Shown here: positions 1 through 7,861 of the stretch, one piece after another
How positions within the stretch are numbered: position 1 is the first letter of the stretch
Layout: every line of letters begins with the position of its first letter
The notes under the pieces: generated by a model
Told to the model about the DNA's origin: nothing
The model's input: only the letters and a program-made list of their open reading frames with translations
Databases searched by the model: none
Translations under genes and position numbers: made by a program
Source: Elioraea sp.
Lineage (GTDB): Bacteria > Pseudomonadota > Alphaproteobacteria > Acetobacterales > Acetobacteraceae
Direction of reading: 5' to 3'
Assembly: GCF_022842375.1 (NCBI RefSeq)
Contig: NZ_JALHPR010000021.1
Location: forward strand, 1-64,000
DNA: 64,000 bases

Positions 1-57
1 CTGGTGCTCCTTCAACACGCCAATGATCTGCTCCTGCGTGAACCGCGATCGCCGCAT
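1..57 (-). CDS. IS3-family transposase OrfA, N-terminal 19 codons (partial)
   Basis: The minus strand from 57 encodes MRRSRFTQEQIIGVLKEHQ, the highly conserved start of IS3-family OrfA proteins (helix-turn-helix DNA-binding subunit, normally about 90 residues, fused to the DDE catalytic OrfB by programmed -1 frameshifting). The gene runs off the left edge, so whether the element is intact cannot be judged. The ATG at 57..55 is the expected start. Identification rests on the conserved N-terminal motif only. Confidence 0.75.
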   Translation of the reverse strand, partial: MRRSRFTQEQIIGVLKEHQ

Positions 58-118
58 CGTCCGTCTCCCTTTCGACGGACCCTACTTCAAACCGAGGGCA
101 CCCCAGGGGGCAGGGTCA
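1..118 (-). mobile_element. IS3-family insertion sequence, one end only
   Basis: Only the 5' end of an insertion sequence is in the window; the rest lies left of position 1. It contains the first codons of an IS3-type OrfA (see the entry at 1..57). Outside this, on the minus strand, the end reads TGACCCTGCCCCC (positions 118 to 106), which resembles the terminal inverted repeats of IS3-family elements of the IS407 type. The outer boundary near 118 is inferred from that motif; a target-site duplication cannot be checked without the other end. Confidence 0.65.
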
Positions 119-263
119 CACGCCACTTTCCCTATTCCGCACAGTTCCATGAATTCGCTGCATGATTCGTCTTGTGCCTGCCGCGCCCGGGAATGCCGAC
201 AGCATCAAGCGGCGTGCGTGGGCTGACGCCGAGCGCTGCTTCATCGCTCGCGTGGGCGCTGCC

Positions 264-590
264 CTAGGCCCCGGCCGGGCCGCGCATCCGCTCGAAGACC
301 ATGCGGTCCTTGTTCTCCTGCATCAGCATCCTGATGCTGGGGATCGCCTCGAGGCCGAGGCCGCGTGGAAGGCCCGTCTCCTCATCGGGCTCGACTGCGC
401 CATACGGGGCACCGGCGACCTTCTCCCACTTCCCCGCCGGTTTCTTGACCTCGACGGTCACGACCGTCGCCTTGAACACCATGCGAACGATCGCCTCCTT
501 CGGTGACGAAGGCTTGGTCAGGCTCGGGTGACCGGCGACGATCCGCCATCCGTTCGAGATCGCCCACGCGGCCAGCGCATCCTTGTCCAT
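264..590 (-). CDS. conserved hypothetical protein, 108 aa
   Basis: The frame is open well upstream, but the natural start is the ATG at 590 (MDKDALAAWAISNGWRIV), preceded by a purine-rich GAGAGAGGG. The protein is small and soluble, with no signal peptide or membrane segment. It has a mixed N-terminal region (WRIVAGHPSLTKP), a central beta-rich VTVEVKKPAGKWEKV stretch and an acidic linker before a C-terminal helix (RMLMQENKDRMVFERMRG). The W-R-I...S-x-T-K-P pattern suggests a structured domain, but I do not recognise the family. It stands alone, divergent from the transglutaminase-like gene at 752, and next to the IS end. Function unknown. Confidence 0.6.
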   Translation of the reverse strand: MDKDALAAWAISNGWRIVAGHPSLTKPSSPKEAIVRMVFKATVVTVEVKKPAGKWEKVAGAPYGAVEPDEETGLPRGLGLEAIPSIRMLMQENKDRMVFERMRGPAGA

Positions 591-751
591 TCCTGATCCC
601 TCTCTCACGCTGACAGGAGCCCCTGGGCCCGTCTCCGCTCCATATAGCCGGAACCCGGGACGGTGGCCCCAACGCGTTCGTTGGGCGTCGCGCCACGATC
701 CTCGGCCGCGACGGTCGCCCACGGGCGGCGGAGGCGAGGATCGGCCACAGC

Positions 752-1729
752 GTGACCCGAACGTGCTATCAACGAGCCTGGACGCGCGTACGCCGTCCCA
801 CACAGCCGCGTGTCCGGTCCAGCGGGGGCTGCTCCAGGCTGCCGTATGGAGCGACCGTCATCCCCATCCTCGCCATCCGACACCTGACAATCTATCGCTA
901 CCGCCAGCCGGTCGCGTTCGGCGAACACCGCATGATGCTCCGCCCCCGCGAGGGCCACGACCAGCGCATCCTCGAGGAGCGGCTCGACATCGATCCAATG
1001 CCCGTGGACATGCGCTGGCTGCATGACGTGTTCGGCAACAGCGTTGGGATCGCCCGCTTCGAGGGCCGCGCGCGCGAGCTCCGCGTCGCCAGCACCATCA
1101 GGCTGGACCATACGCCGACCAATGCCCTCGAATACCCCATGGAGCGGGATGCCGAGACCTATCCCTTCTCCTACGATCTCGATGACCTGGCCGATCTGGC
1201 CCGCTCCATCGAGCGCCAATACCCTGATCCGGACCGCGAGGTGGATCGCTGGGCCAGGCAGTTCGTGAGGCGGGATGGCCCGACGGGCACGCGCGAGCTG
1301 TTGACCGGCATGACCAACGCCATTCGCCAGCGTTTCGCCTACATCGTCCGCCCGGAACGCGGCGTGCAGATGCCCGCGCAGACGCTGGCGATGAACAGCG
1401 GCACCTGCCGCGACTTCGCGGTGCTGATGATCGAGGCTGTTCGCTCGCTCGGCATCGCCGCCCGCTTCGTGTCGGGCTATCTGCACGTGCCGAGGGGGGG
1501 CTCGCGTCTCGGTGGTGGTGCAACCCATGCCTGGCTGCGCGTTTATCTTCCGGGTGCCGGCTGGGTCGAGCTTGATCCGACCAACGGCATCATCGGCAAC
1601 CGCGACCTCATACGGGTGGCGGTCGCGCGCGACCATCGCCACGTCCTGCCGCTGCACGGCACCTGGATTGGTTTTCCGTCCGACAGCCTCGGCATGACCG
1701 TCGAGGTCGACGTCACGGCCGCCGAGTGA
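752..1729 (+). CDS. transglutaminase-like cysteine protease-fold protein
   Basis: This belongs to the bacterial transglutaminase-like superfamily (a papain-like fold; members act as proteases, amidases or peptide-modifying enzymes). The N-terminal beta-rich domain begins at HLTIYRYRQPV (around residue 42), and the core follows. The catalytic triad is complete: Cys219 in NSGTCRDFAV, His259 in ATHAWLRVYLPG and Asp275 in ELDPTNG. The start is uncertain. GTG at 752 is the first in-frame start, but homologues usually begin close to IRHLTIYRY (near 857), where no ATG or GTG is in frame, so the first 35 residues may be spurious. It is followed 34 bases later by a second transglutaminase-like gene; such pairs are common in proteobacteria, often with DUF403 and ATP-grasp genes that are absent here. 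The substrate is unknown. Confidence 0.85.
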   Translation: MTRTCYQRAWTRVRRPTQPRVRSSGGCSRLPYGATVIPILAIRHLTIYRYRQPVAFGEHRMMLRPREGHDQRILEERLDIDPMPVDMRWLHDVFGNSVGIARFEGRARELRVASTIRLDHTPTNALEYPMERDAETYPFSYDLDDLADLARSIERQYPDPDREVDRWARQFVRRDGPTGTRELLTGMTNAIRQRFAYIVRPERGVQMPAQTLAMNSGTCRDFAVLMIEAVRSLGIAARFVSGYLHVPRGGSRLGGGATHAWLRVYLPGAGWVELDPTNGIIGNRDLIRVAVARDHRHVLPLHGTWIGFPSDSLGMTVEVDVTAAE

Positions 1730-1763
1730 CCGTGCAGCCGACCTCTACGTCAAGGAACTCGTC

Positions 1764-2573
1764 ATGCTGATCACCGCCGGCTGCCAGATCATCTACGACT
1801 GCCCACAACCGACGCCGATGCTACTCGTGCTCAGCCCCCATCCCTCGCGCATGCCCGACCTCATCGGCCCGGCGGAGCTTGCCCTCGATCCGCCCATTCC
1901 CGTCCGCGGCTACACCGACGGCTTTGGCAACCACTGCTCCCGCATCGTCGCACCCGCCGGACGGGTGACCATCTCGACGCGGCTGACCGTGATGGACCCG
2001 GGCACCGTCGACGTGCAGGCGCCTGCCGCCTGGCAGCGCCCGGTCGAGGAACTGCCCGACGAGATGCTGATCTACCTGCTCGGCAGCCGCTACTGCGACA
2101 CCGACCGGCTCTCCGACATGGCCTGGTCGCTGTTCGGCCAGGGGCCGAAGGGCTGGGCGATGGTGCAGGCAATCTGCGACTTCGTGCATGAGCGCATCGC
2201 GTTCGGCTACGAGCATGCGCGCGCGACGCGCACTGCATCGGAGGCGTTCGAGGAGCGGCGCGGCGTCTGCCGCGACTATGCGCACCTCGCCGTCACGCTC
2301 TGCCGCTGCCTCAACATCCCCGCGCGCTACTGCACCGGCTACCTCGGCGACATCGGCATGCCGCCGCCGTATGGCCCGATGGATTTCGCCGCCTGGTTCG
2401 AGGTCTATCTCGACGACCGCTGGCACACGTTCGACGCCCGCAACAACACGCCGCGCATCGGCCGCATCCTGATGGCGCGCGGGCGGGATGCGACCGATGT
2501 CGCGATCGTGACGACCTTCGGCCCCTGCACGCTGTCGGGCTTCAGCGTCTTCACCGACGAGGTGGTCGGCTGA
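1764..2573 (+). CDS. transglutaminase-like protein, His-less active site
   Basis: 269 aa, second member of the transglutaminase-like pair. The nucleophile motif is present (Cys169 in RGVCRDYAHLAV), as is the aspartate (Asp224 in WHTFDARNN). At the position where relatives have the catalytic His of the HAW motif, this protein has Ala210 (DFAAWFEVYL). I recall the same AWFE pattern as usual for this subfamily, so it is probably a subfamily trait, with His221 (WHTFD) as a possible substitute; that is inference. The N-terminal domain is beta-rich (residues 1-100). It is co-directional with the upstream paralogue and followed two bases after its stop by the amidohydrolase at 2576, so all three probably form one transcript. 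Confidence 0.85.
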   Translation: MLITAGCQIIYDCPQPTPMLLVLSPHPSRMPDLIGPAELALDPPIPVRGYTDGFGNHCSRIVAPAGRVTISTRLTVMDPGTVDVQAPAAWQRPVEELPDEMLIYLLGSRYCDTDRLSDMAWSLFGQGPKGWAMVQAICDFVHERIAFGYEHARATRTASEAFEERRGVCRDYAHLAVTLCRCLNIPARYCTGYLGDIGMPPPYGPMDFAAWFEVYLDDRWHTFDARNNTPRIGRILMARGRDATDVAIVTTFGPCTLSGFSVFTDEVVG

Positions 2574-2575
2574 CG

Positions 2576-3316
2576 GTGATGCACCCGCCGCCCGTGACCG
2601 TGGTGAACGCGGGCGGGCGTTCGCCGGTCGTGCTGATCTGCGAGCACGCGTCCAACCACATCCCCGACAGCCATGCCGGGCTGGGCCTGGACCCGGCGGA
2701 CCTGCTGCGCCACATCGCGTGGGACATCGGCGCGGCGGCGTTGGCGCGGCGGCTGTCGGCGCTGCTGGACGCGCCGCTCTTCCTGTCCGGCTATTCCAGG
2801 CTGCTGATCGACTGCAACCGGCCGCCAGGCGCTGCGACCAGCATCCCTTTGCGGAGCGAGGACACGTTGATTCCCGGCAACCAGGCGCTGTCGCGCGACG
2901 AGATCACGCGTCGGGAAGCCGCGTACTTCGCGCCGTTCCAGGACCGGATCGCCGGCTTCCTCGACGCGCGCGTCGCGGCGGGCCAGCGCACCACGATCCT
3001 CGGTGTGCACAGCTTCACGCCGGTGTTCCGCGGCGTGCGCCGAAGTTGGCACGCCGGCGTGCTTTATCGCGACGCCACCACGCTGGGAGCGCGCCTGCGC
3101 GACGCGCTGCGCGCCGACCCGGCCCTCGTGGTCGGAGACAATGAGCCCTACCGGATCGCGCTGGACGAGGACTACACCGTGCCGGTTCACGGGGACCAGC
3201 GCGGCATCCCGGCAGCGCTGATCGAGGTGCGGCAGGACCTGCTTGCCACCGGCGATGGTGTCGAGGCCTGGGCGGATCGTCTCGCTGCCATCCTCGGGCA
3301 CGCCGACATGCCGTAG
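2576..3316 (+). CDS. N-formylglutamate amidohydrolase family protein
   Basis: 246 aa, matching the FGase/HutG2-like family of zinc-dependent amidohydrolases. These remove formyl or acyl groups from glutamate and related amino acids, for example in histidine degradation. Visible family blocks are VLICEHASNHIP (residues 18-29), DIGAAALARRLS, the SRLLIDCNRPP block, LGVHSFTPVF and a late ALIEVRQDLL. GTG at 2576 or ATG at 2579 are the possible starts, both almost touching the upstream stop, so translation is probably coupled to the transglutaminase-like gene. No other hut genes are present, so the true substrate may be a different N-acyl amino acid. Confidence 0.85.
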   Translation: MMHPPPVTVVNAGGRSPVVLICEHASNHIPDSHAGLGLDPADLLRHIAWDIGAAALARRLSALLDAPLFLSGYSRLLIDCNRPPGAATSIPLRSEDTLIPGNQALSRDEITRREAAYFAPFQDRIAGFLDARVAAGQRTTILGVHSFTPVFRGVRRSWHAGVLYRDATTLGARLRDALRADPALVVGDNEPYRIALDEDYTVPVHGDQRGIPAALIEVRQDLLATGDGVEAWADRLAAILGHADMP

Positions 3317-3322
3317 CGCGCC

Positions 3323-3342
3323 GCCCGCTCAAGCGTGCGGGC
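3323..3342. terminator. hairpin between convergent genes
   Basis: GCCCGC (3323-3328) pairs with GCGGGC (3337-3342) across an 8-base loop, in the short gap between the stop of the amidohydrolase (3316) and the convergent frameshifted aminohydrolase (stop at 3352). There is no clear T-run on either side, as is common in GC-rich genomes. A terminator role is inferred from position. Confidence 0.4.
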
Positions 3343-3351
3343 ACTCTCGCC

Positions 3352-4121
3352 TCAGAACGTCACGTCGCGGTTCACGTCCTTGTACAGCAGGTATTCCACC
3401 GTCTCGGTGCCGGTCGCGTAGATCTGCTGCGGCAGGTAGGGCCCATCCAGACGAAATCGCCGGTCCAGAGCTCGTGCCAGTCTCGGCCGAGCAGCTGCAA
3501 CGCCTGGCCCTGCAACATCACCATGCCGTGCTCCATGATGTGCGTCTCGATGCACCAGAAATGCGCGCCGGGCGCGTAGCACATGATGTTCATCTCGAAA
3601 TCCATCGCCATGTCCTTGAAGCCGATCAGGAAATGGCGCCAGCGCGGGCCACTGTCCTCGCGCGGGGCCTGGTCGCGATGGCCGGTGCGAAGGCCGGGGC
3701 GTGCGACGCCTGGAACGCCGACATAGGGGCGCTTCACCCAGATCGCGCGCGCCTCGCCGCCCTCGGTTGCAGTGAGCGCATACGCCATGCCGGCGGGAAT
3801 GTAGGCGAAGCTGCCTGGAATCAGTGCGGTCGTGGAACCATCGGCCGCCAGCGTGAAGCCACCTTGCTGCACATAGAAGAAGTGCTCGAGCCCATCATCG
3901 AGCGCTCCCGCGCTGCCGTGCCCCGCTGGCGCGATGAGCAGCGCCTGTGCGAAGCGTGCGCCCATGGCCGGCGAGGTCTGAAAGCGGATGATGCAGCCGG
4001 GCCACCCGGGCAGCAGGCTGTCCATGATGCCTTCGGGCGGGAACACGCAGTAATGCGGCGTCAGCATGGTGCGGTTGTGGCCGATGATACCGGGGGCCGG
4101 GTGGGCGGTGGGCGTGCGCAT
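3352..4121 (-). pseudogene. allE: (S)-ureidoglycine aminohydrolase-like cupin, frameshifted
   Basis: AllE-type enzymes are bicupin, manganese-dependent hydrolases that release ammonia from (S)-ureidoglycine in purine/allantoin degradation. From ATG 4121 the frame gives about 225 residues of good match: TMLTPHYCVFPPEGIMDS, YVQQGGFTL, FAYIPAGMAYAL, and HFWCIETHIMEHGMVMLQG near the metal site. It then reads DFVWMGP and loses homology. The C-terminus QQIYATGTETVEYLLYKDVNRDVTF continues in another frame and ends at 3352. The switch falls at about 3436-3444, inside a GGGCCC run. One missing base would restore a 256-residue protein of normal length (family about 260). It is either a recent inactivating deletion or a sequencing error. 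It is last in the minus-strand set behind the IclR regulator. Confidence 0.8.
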
Positions 4122-4171
4122 TCGGCAGGGTCCTGGGAAGGGGCGTTGAGCGGGCGGAAAGCGAGGCGTGG

Positions 4172-5344
4172 TCAGGCGGAGATGGTCTCGGGGAACGACA
4201 CGCCCTCGCGCGTGTGCCACCAGCGGCCGCCGAGCACGACGGCATCGGAGATGATGCGCCGATCCCCCTCGAGATGCTCGCCGACGACGTCGACATAGTC
4301 GAACCGCCCCTCGGCGATCGTCAGGATCGTCGCGTCGCCCGGGCTGCCTGGCCTCAGGGAGCCGAGCTCGGTGCGCCTCAGCGCCTTCGCGGCATTCACC
4401 GTGGTGGCGGCGATGACCTCGGGAAGCGGCACGCCGAGGCAGAGGAACTTCGACAGCGTCGTCACCTGGTCGAAGGCAGGGCCGTTGATGCAGAGCGTGT
4501 GCACGTCCGACGAGATCGTATCGGCCATGAAACCGTTGGCCAGCATCGCGCGCGCCACCTTGAACGAGAACGAGCCCTTGCCGTGGCCGATGTCGAACAG
4601 CACGCCGCGGTCACGGGCCGCCAGCACCACCTGCTTCACCGTGCCCTGCGGCGTGACGGGCGCGTTGGGGAAGGGGCGGAACGCGTGCGTCAGGATGTCG
4701 CCGGGGCGAAGACGGCTCACGACCTCCTCGTAGGACGGCGGGGGATGGTCGATATGCGCCATCAGCGGCATGGCGACCTCCTCGGCGACCTGCAGCGCGA
4801 TGTCGAGCGGCGCGACACCTGATGTGCCGGACGAGTGCTTGCCCACGCGCACCTTGATGCCAACGATGACGTCGCGGTTGGCATCTGCCACCTCGACCGC
4901 CTCGATCGGGTTCATCAGGCGCATCTCCTCGCTCTCGCCGACCATCACGCGCTCTGAGAAGCCGTAGATGCCGGCATGCGAGACGTGGAGATAGGCGAGG
5001 ATGCGCGACTGGGCGTGCTCGATCACGTGCTTGCGGAAGCCGGCGAAGTTGCCCGGGCCGGCGCTGCCGGTATCGACCGCCGTGGTCACGCCGGAGGTCC
5101 GGCAGAACTCATCGGCGTCGATGCCGAGCGAGGTGCCGTGGACATAGACATGGGTGTGCAGATCGATCAGCCCGGGCGTGACGATGTGGCCCGTGACATC
5201 GCGGACGGAGGCCGCATTGGCGCGCTGCAGGTTGCGCCCGACCGCTGCCACCTTGCCGCCGGCGAAGGCGACGTCGGCGATGCCGTCGATGTTCTGCGAG
5301 GGGTCGATCACATGCCCGCCCGCGAGGATCAGATCAAACGCCAT
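4172..5344 (-). CDS. amidohydrolase/deacetylase family metallohydrolase
   Basis: 390 aa TIM-barrel amidohydrolase resembling dihydroorotases and the amidohydrolase/deacetylase group. It has the beta-strand N-terminal cap (DLILAGGHVIDP), the metal motif HTH at residues 63-65 (GLIDLHTHVYVHG), a lysine-containing GIKVRVGKHSSG that may be the carboxylated ligand, MAHIDHPPP, and a late DVHTLC aspartate. In other bacteria this group is often adjacent to SelA/DgaE-like PLP lyases, one of which lies in this locus at 9989. That supports a joint pathway (inference). Start ATG 5344 gives a standard N-terminus; 45 bases separate it from the upstream RidA gene. The exact substrate (N-acyl, ureido or cyclic amide) is not visible from sequence. 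Confidence 0.85.
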   Translation of the reverse strand: MAFDLILAGGHVIDPSQNIDGIADVAFAGGKVAAVGRNLQRANAASVRDVTGHIVTPGLIDLHTHVYVHGTSLGIDADEFCRTSGVTTAVDTGSAGPGNFAGFRKHVIEHAQSRILAYLHVSHAGIYGFSERVMVGESEEMRLMNPIEAVEVADANRDVIVGIKVRVGKHSSGTSGVAPLDIALQVAEEVAMPLMAHIDHPPPSYEEVVSRLRPGDILTHAFRPFPNAPVTPQGTVKQVVLAARDRGVLFDIGHGKGSFSFKVARAMLANGFMADTISSDVHTLCINGPAFDQVTTLSKFLCLGVPLPEVIAATTVNAAKALRRTELGSLRPGSPGDATILTIAEGRFDYVDVVGEHLEGDRRIISDAVVLGGRWWHTREGVSFPETISA

Positions 5345-5389
5345 GGAAGTCCTTCCTGTTCTCGTGTCGTATCGATCCGACCAACGTGA

Positions 5390-5863
5390 TCATGGCCGCA
5401 CCGCGACGATCGCCTCGATTTCGACGCTGATGTTGTTCGGCAGCGAGGCCATGCCCACGGCGGAGCGCGCATGCATCCCCGCCTCGCCGAACACATCGGC
5501 GAAAAGGTCGGAGCAGCCGTTGATGACGGCTGGATGGTCGCGGAACCCGGGTGCTGCGTTCACCATGCCGAGAAGCTTCACGATCGCGGCGACATTGTCG
5601 AGCGAGCCGAGTGCGGCGCGCATGACGGCGAGCAGGTTGAGCCCCGTCAGGCGCGCATGCGCATAGGCCTCGGCGACCGTCACCTCGCTTCCGACCTGGC
5701 CTTCGTGGAACCTGCCGTCAGGCCCGAGCGGCCCCTGGCCCGAGAGGAACAGGAGATCACCGGCGCGGCGATGCGTCAGGAACCGGGCGATCGGCGGCGG
5801 CGGCGGCGGCAGCGCCAGCCCGAGGCGGGCAAGCCGTGCCTCGGCGCCTTCACGCGCGCTCAC
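5390..5863 (-). CDS. RidA/YjgF family protein (enamine/imine deaminase-like)
   Basis: 157 aa. RidA proteins hydrolyse reactive enamine/imine intermediates made by PLP enzymes, releasing the keto acid and ammonia. The family core is visible: FLTHRRAGDLLFLSGQGPLGPDGRF, GLNLLAVMRAALGSLDNVAAIVKLLGMV, and the C-terminal block SAVGMASLPNNISVEIEAIV. It is an N-terminally extended YjgF-like type with a run of six prolines (residues 19-24) encoded by GGC/CCG repeats. Its start overlaps the IclR stop by four bases, so it is translated together with the regulator. Its presence fits the PLP-dependent lyase-like gene at 9989. Confidence 0.88.
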   Translation of the reverse strand: MSAREGAEARLARLGLALPPPPPPIARFLTHRRAGDLLFLSGQGPLGPDGRFHEGQVGSEVTVAEAYAHARLTGLNLLAVMRAALGSLDNVAAIVKLLGMVNAAPGFRDHPAVINGCSDLFADVFGEAGMHARSAVGMASLPNNISVEIEAIVAVRP

Positions 5864-6687
5864 GCTGCCTGGTCCCTGGCCAGGGCGCGTGGGGAGGCGA
5901 ACACCGGATGGTGCCAGCCCATGGCGAGCTCGACCTCCGACGCTGCACGCCGTACGGCCTCGGCCAGCGCATCGACACGCTCATCCGCCCGCGTACCGGG
6001 AACAACGATGCTGATCGTGGCCGGGCAGGCGCCGGCCGCATCGCGCACGGGTGCGGCGATGCAGGCGACGTCCTCGTCCGCCTCGCTGACCTGGATGGCG
6101 AGCCTGGTGCGCCAGGCAGCCTCCGCCGCCTCGCCAAGCCGTCTTGGGTCGGTCTCGGCCCTTCCGGTGGGCGAGGGGCGGGCGCGGGCGAGAAGGGCCG
6201 CACGCTCCGCCTCCCCGAGCGGGGCGAGCAGCAGCCTTCCCGATGCCGTCCAGTTCAGCGGCACGCGCGTGCCGATATCCGAGCCGATGCGGAATACCCG
6301 CGTGCCGGCCGCCATCATCTGCACCACCATCATGTCGCCATCGCGCACGCAGACCTGCACCGTTTCGCCCGTTTCACGGCTCAGCGCCCGGATCGCATCG
6401 GCGAGAACGCCGCTCAGGCTCAGTTCGCGTGCATAGGCGAGGCCGTAGAAATGCAGCCGAGGCCCGAGGAAGACGCGGCCGTCGTCATCGCCGCGCACCA
6501 GCGCCCCCTTGGCGAGCAGTGTGTCGATCACGTCGTACACGGTCGAGGTGGGCGCGCCGATGGCGCGCGCGATGTCATAGGCGGTGGCCGGAGCGCCGCA
6601 CTGGGTCAGATGGTCGAGCACCTGGAAGGCGCGGTCGATGCCGCTCGTCCGCCTGCGCAGCGGCGCGTGGCCGGCTCTGGCAGCCAT
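5860..6687 (-). CDS. IclR family transcriptional regulator
   Basis: 275 aa. The N-terminal winged helix (IDRAFQVLDHLTQCGAPATAYDIARAIGAPTSTVYDVIDTLLAKG) is followed by the IclR effector domain (VQVCVRDGDMMVV, FRIGSDIGTRVPLNWTASGRLLLA, ISIVVPGTR). The ATG at 6687 was chosen because homology starts just after it; the frame is open upstream without similarity. It is first in the minus-strand set (iclR, ridA, amidohydrolase, aminohydrolase-like) and divergent from the ABC transporter operon. Two palindromes between the divergent promoters (6706-6741) are the likely binding sites, so it probably controls both directions and itself. Confidence 0.9.
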   Translation of the reverse strand: MAARAGHAPLRRRTSGIDRAFQVLDHLTQCGAPATAYDIARAIGAPTSTVYDVIDTLLAKGALVRGDDDGRVFLGPRLHFYGLAYARELSLSGVLADAIRALSRETGETVQVCVRDGDMMVVQMMAAGTRVFRIGSDIGTRVPLNWTASGRLLLAPLGEAERAALLARARPSPTGRAETDPRRLGEAAEAAWRTRLAIQVSEADEDVACIAAPVRDAAGACPATISIVVPGTRADERVDALAEAVRRAASEVELAMGWHHPVFASPRALARDQAA

Positions 6688-6705
6688 GGATCCCCTCCCC
6701 GATGC

Positions 6706-6741
6706 TTCCGCAGTTGCGGAATATGCTCCGCTATTGCGGGT
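6706..6741. promoter_or_regulatory. tandem IclR-type operator palindromes
   Basis: TTCCGCAGTTGCGGAA (6706-6721) is a perfect inverted repeat, arms of 7 bases around 2. A weaker copy, CTCCGCTATTGCGGGT (6726-6741), starts exactly 20 bases later, about two helical turns. They lie just upstream of the IclR start codon and 170 bases upstream of the ABC transporter operon. IclR-family proteins typically bind such TTCCGC/GCGGAA-like palindromes, so the IclR product at 5860 is the obvious ligand. Confidence 0.7.
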
Positions 6742-6913
6742 GAGGCTAGTGGCATGTGAACATCGTCGCAACGACTGAACCGACAAACATGTGGCCGCGT
6801 CCATCGCGGCCCCGCAATGGACCGGGGCCAGAAGCAATTCAGTGATCATCGCGACGCGGGGGTAGGGCCGTTGCCATGGTGGCGCGGCCGGAACGGGAGC
6901 GGGGAAACAGGAC

Positions 6914-7834
6914 ATGACCGACAGCAACGATCGTATGGACGCCGCGGCACCGGGCGGAGAGGCAATTCCTGGCCGACGCGGCGCCTTCACGGCCCTCGGC
7001 GCGGCGACGCTTGGCGCTGCCGCCTTCGCCGGCATGGCAGCGACGGCGGAACGCGCCGCTGCGCAGGCCCCGCGCGAGAGCCTGCTGCGCACGGTGATCA
7101 GCCGCGGGCGACTGATCGTCGGCACGGGCAGCACGAATGCGCCCTGGCATTTCGAGGATGACAGGGGCCAGCTCAGCGGCATGGACATCGCCATGGCGCG
7201 CATCCTCGCCGCCGGCCTGTTCGACGATCCGGCGAAGGTCGAGTTCGTGCGGCAGGACCCTGCCCAGCGCATTCCCAACATCAACACCGGCCGCGTCGAC
7301 ATCGTCATCCAGTTCATGACGATGAACCCGCAGCGCGCGCAGCTCGTCGCCTTCAGCAGGCCCTACTACGCCGAAGGCGTTGCGCTGCTGACAAGCGCGC
7401 GCAGCCGCTTCAAGACCTTCGCCGAGCTTCGCGCCGCGGGCAGCACGGCGCGCGCAAGCGTGCTGCAGAATGCCGGCGCGGATGCGCTGGTGAAGGACGC
7501 ACTGCCCCAGGCGCAGGTAATGCAGCTCGACACCCAGGCGAACGTGATCCAGGCGATGGAGGCAGGGCGCGCCGACACGGCGGTGGTCGATCTCTCCACC
7601 GTCCGCTGGCTCGTCAAGCGCACGCCCGATCGCTACATCGATGCCGGGCACTCGTTCCGCAGCCAGCTCTATGGGGCGGCGATGCGCCAGTCCGACCCCG
7701 ACTGGCTGAACTTCGTCAATGCCGTGTTCAACGTGAACATGTTCGGCCATGTCAGCGAGGCCTACGACGCTGCGATGAGCGATTTCTTCGGCATCGAGCC
7801 GCGGCGCCGCACGCCCGGTTTCCCGCCGATCTAG
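6914..7834 (+). CDS. ABC transporter substrate-binding protein, polar amino acid type
   Basis: 306 aa periplasmic binding protein of solute-binding family 3 (amino acids and related small molecules). The N-terminus carries a twin-arginine-like signal (Arg21-Arg22, GRRGAFTALGAATLG, then an AAAQA cleavage region). The mature domain shows GRLIVGTGSTNAPWHFEDDRGQLSGMDIAMARILA and later FSRPYYAEGVALL, both classic for this family. It begins an operon of binding protein, two permeases, ATPase and PLP enzyme. The ligand is probably the nitrogen compound handled by the neighbouring amidohydrolase and lyase (inference). The leader carries a GGCCCC/GGGGCC hairpin (6808-6829). Confidence 0.92.
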   Translation: MTDSNDRMDAAAPGGEAIPGRRGAFTALGAATLGAAAFAGMAATAERAAAQAPRESLLRTVISRGRLIVGTGSTNAPWHFEDDRGQLSGMDIAMARILAAGLFDDPAKVEFVRQDPAQRIPNINTGRVDIVIQFMTMNPQRAQLVAFSRPYYAEGVALLTSARSRFKTFAELRAAGSTARASVLQNAGADALVKDALPQAQVMQLDTQANVIQAMEAGRADTAVVDLSTVRWLVKRTPDRYIDAGHSFRSQLYGAAMRQSDPDWLNFVNAVFNVNMFGHVSEAYDAAMSDFFGIEPRRRTPGFPPI

Positions 7835-7861
7835 CCTCGGGGCGCGGGACCAACCGGAGCA

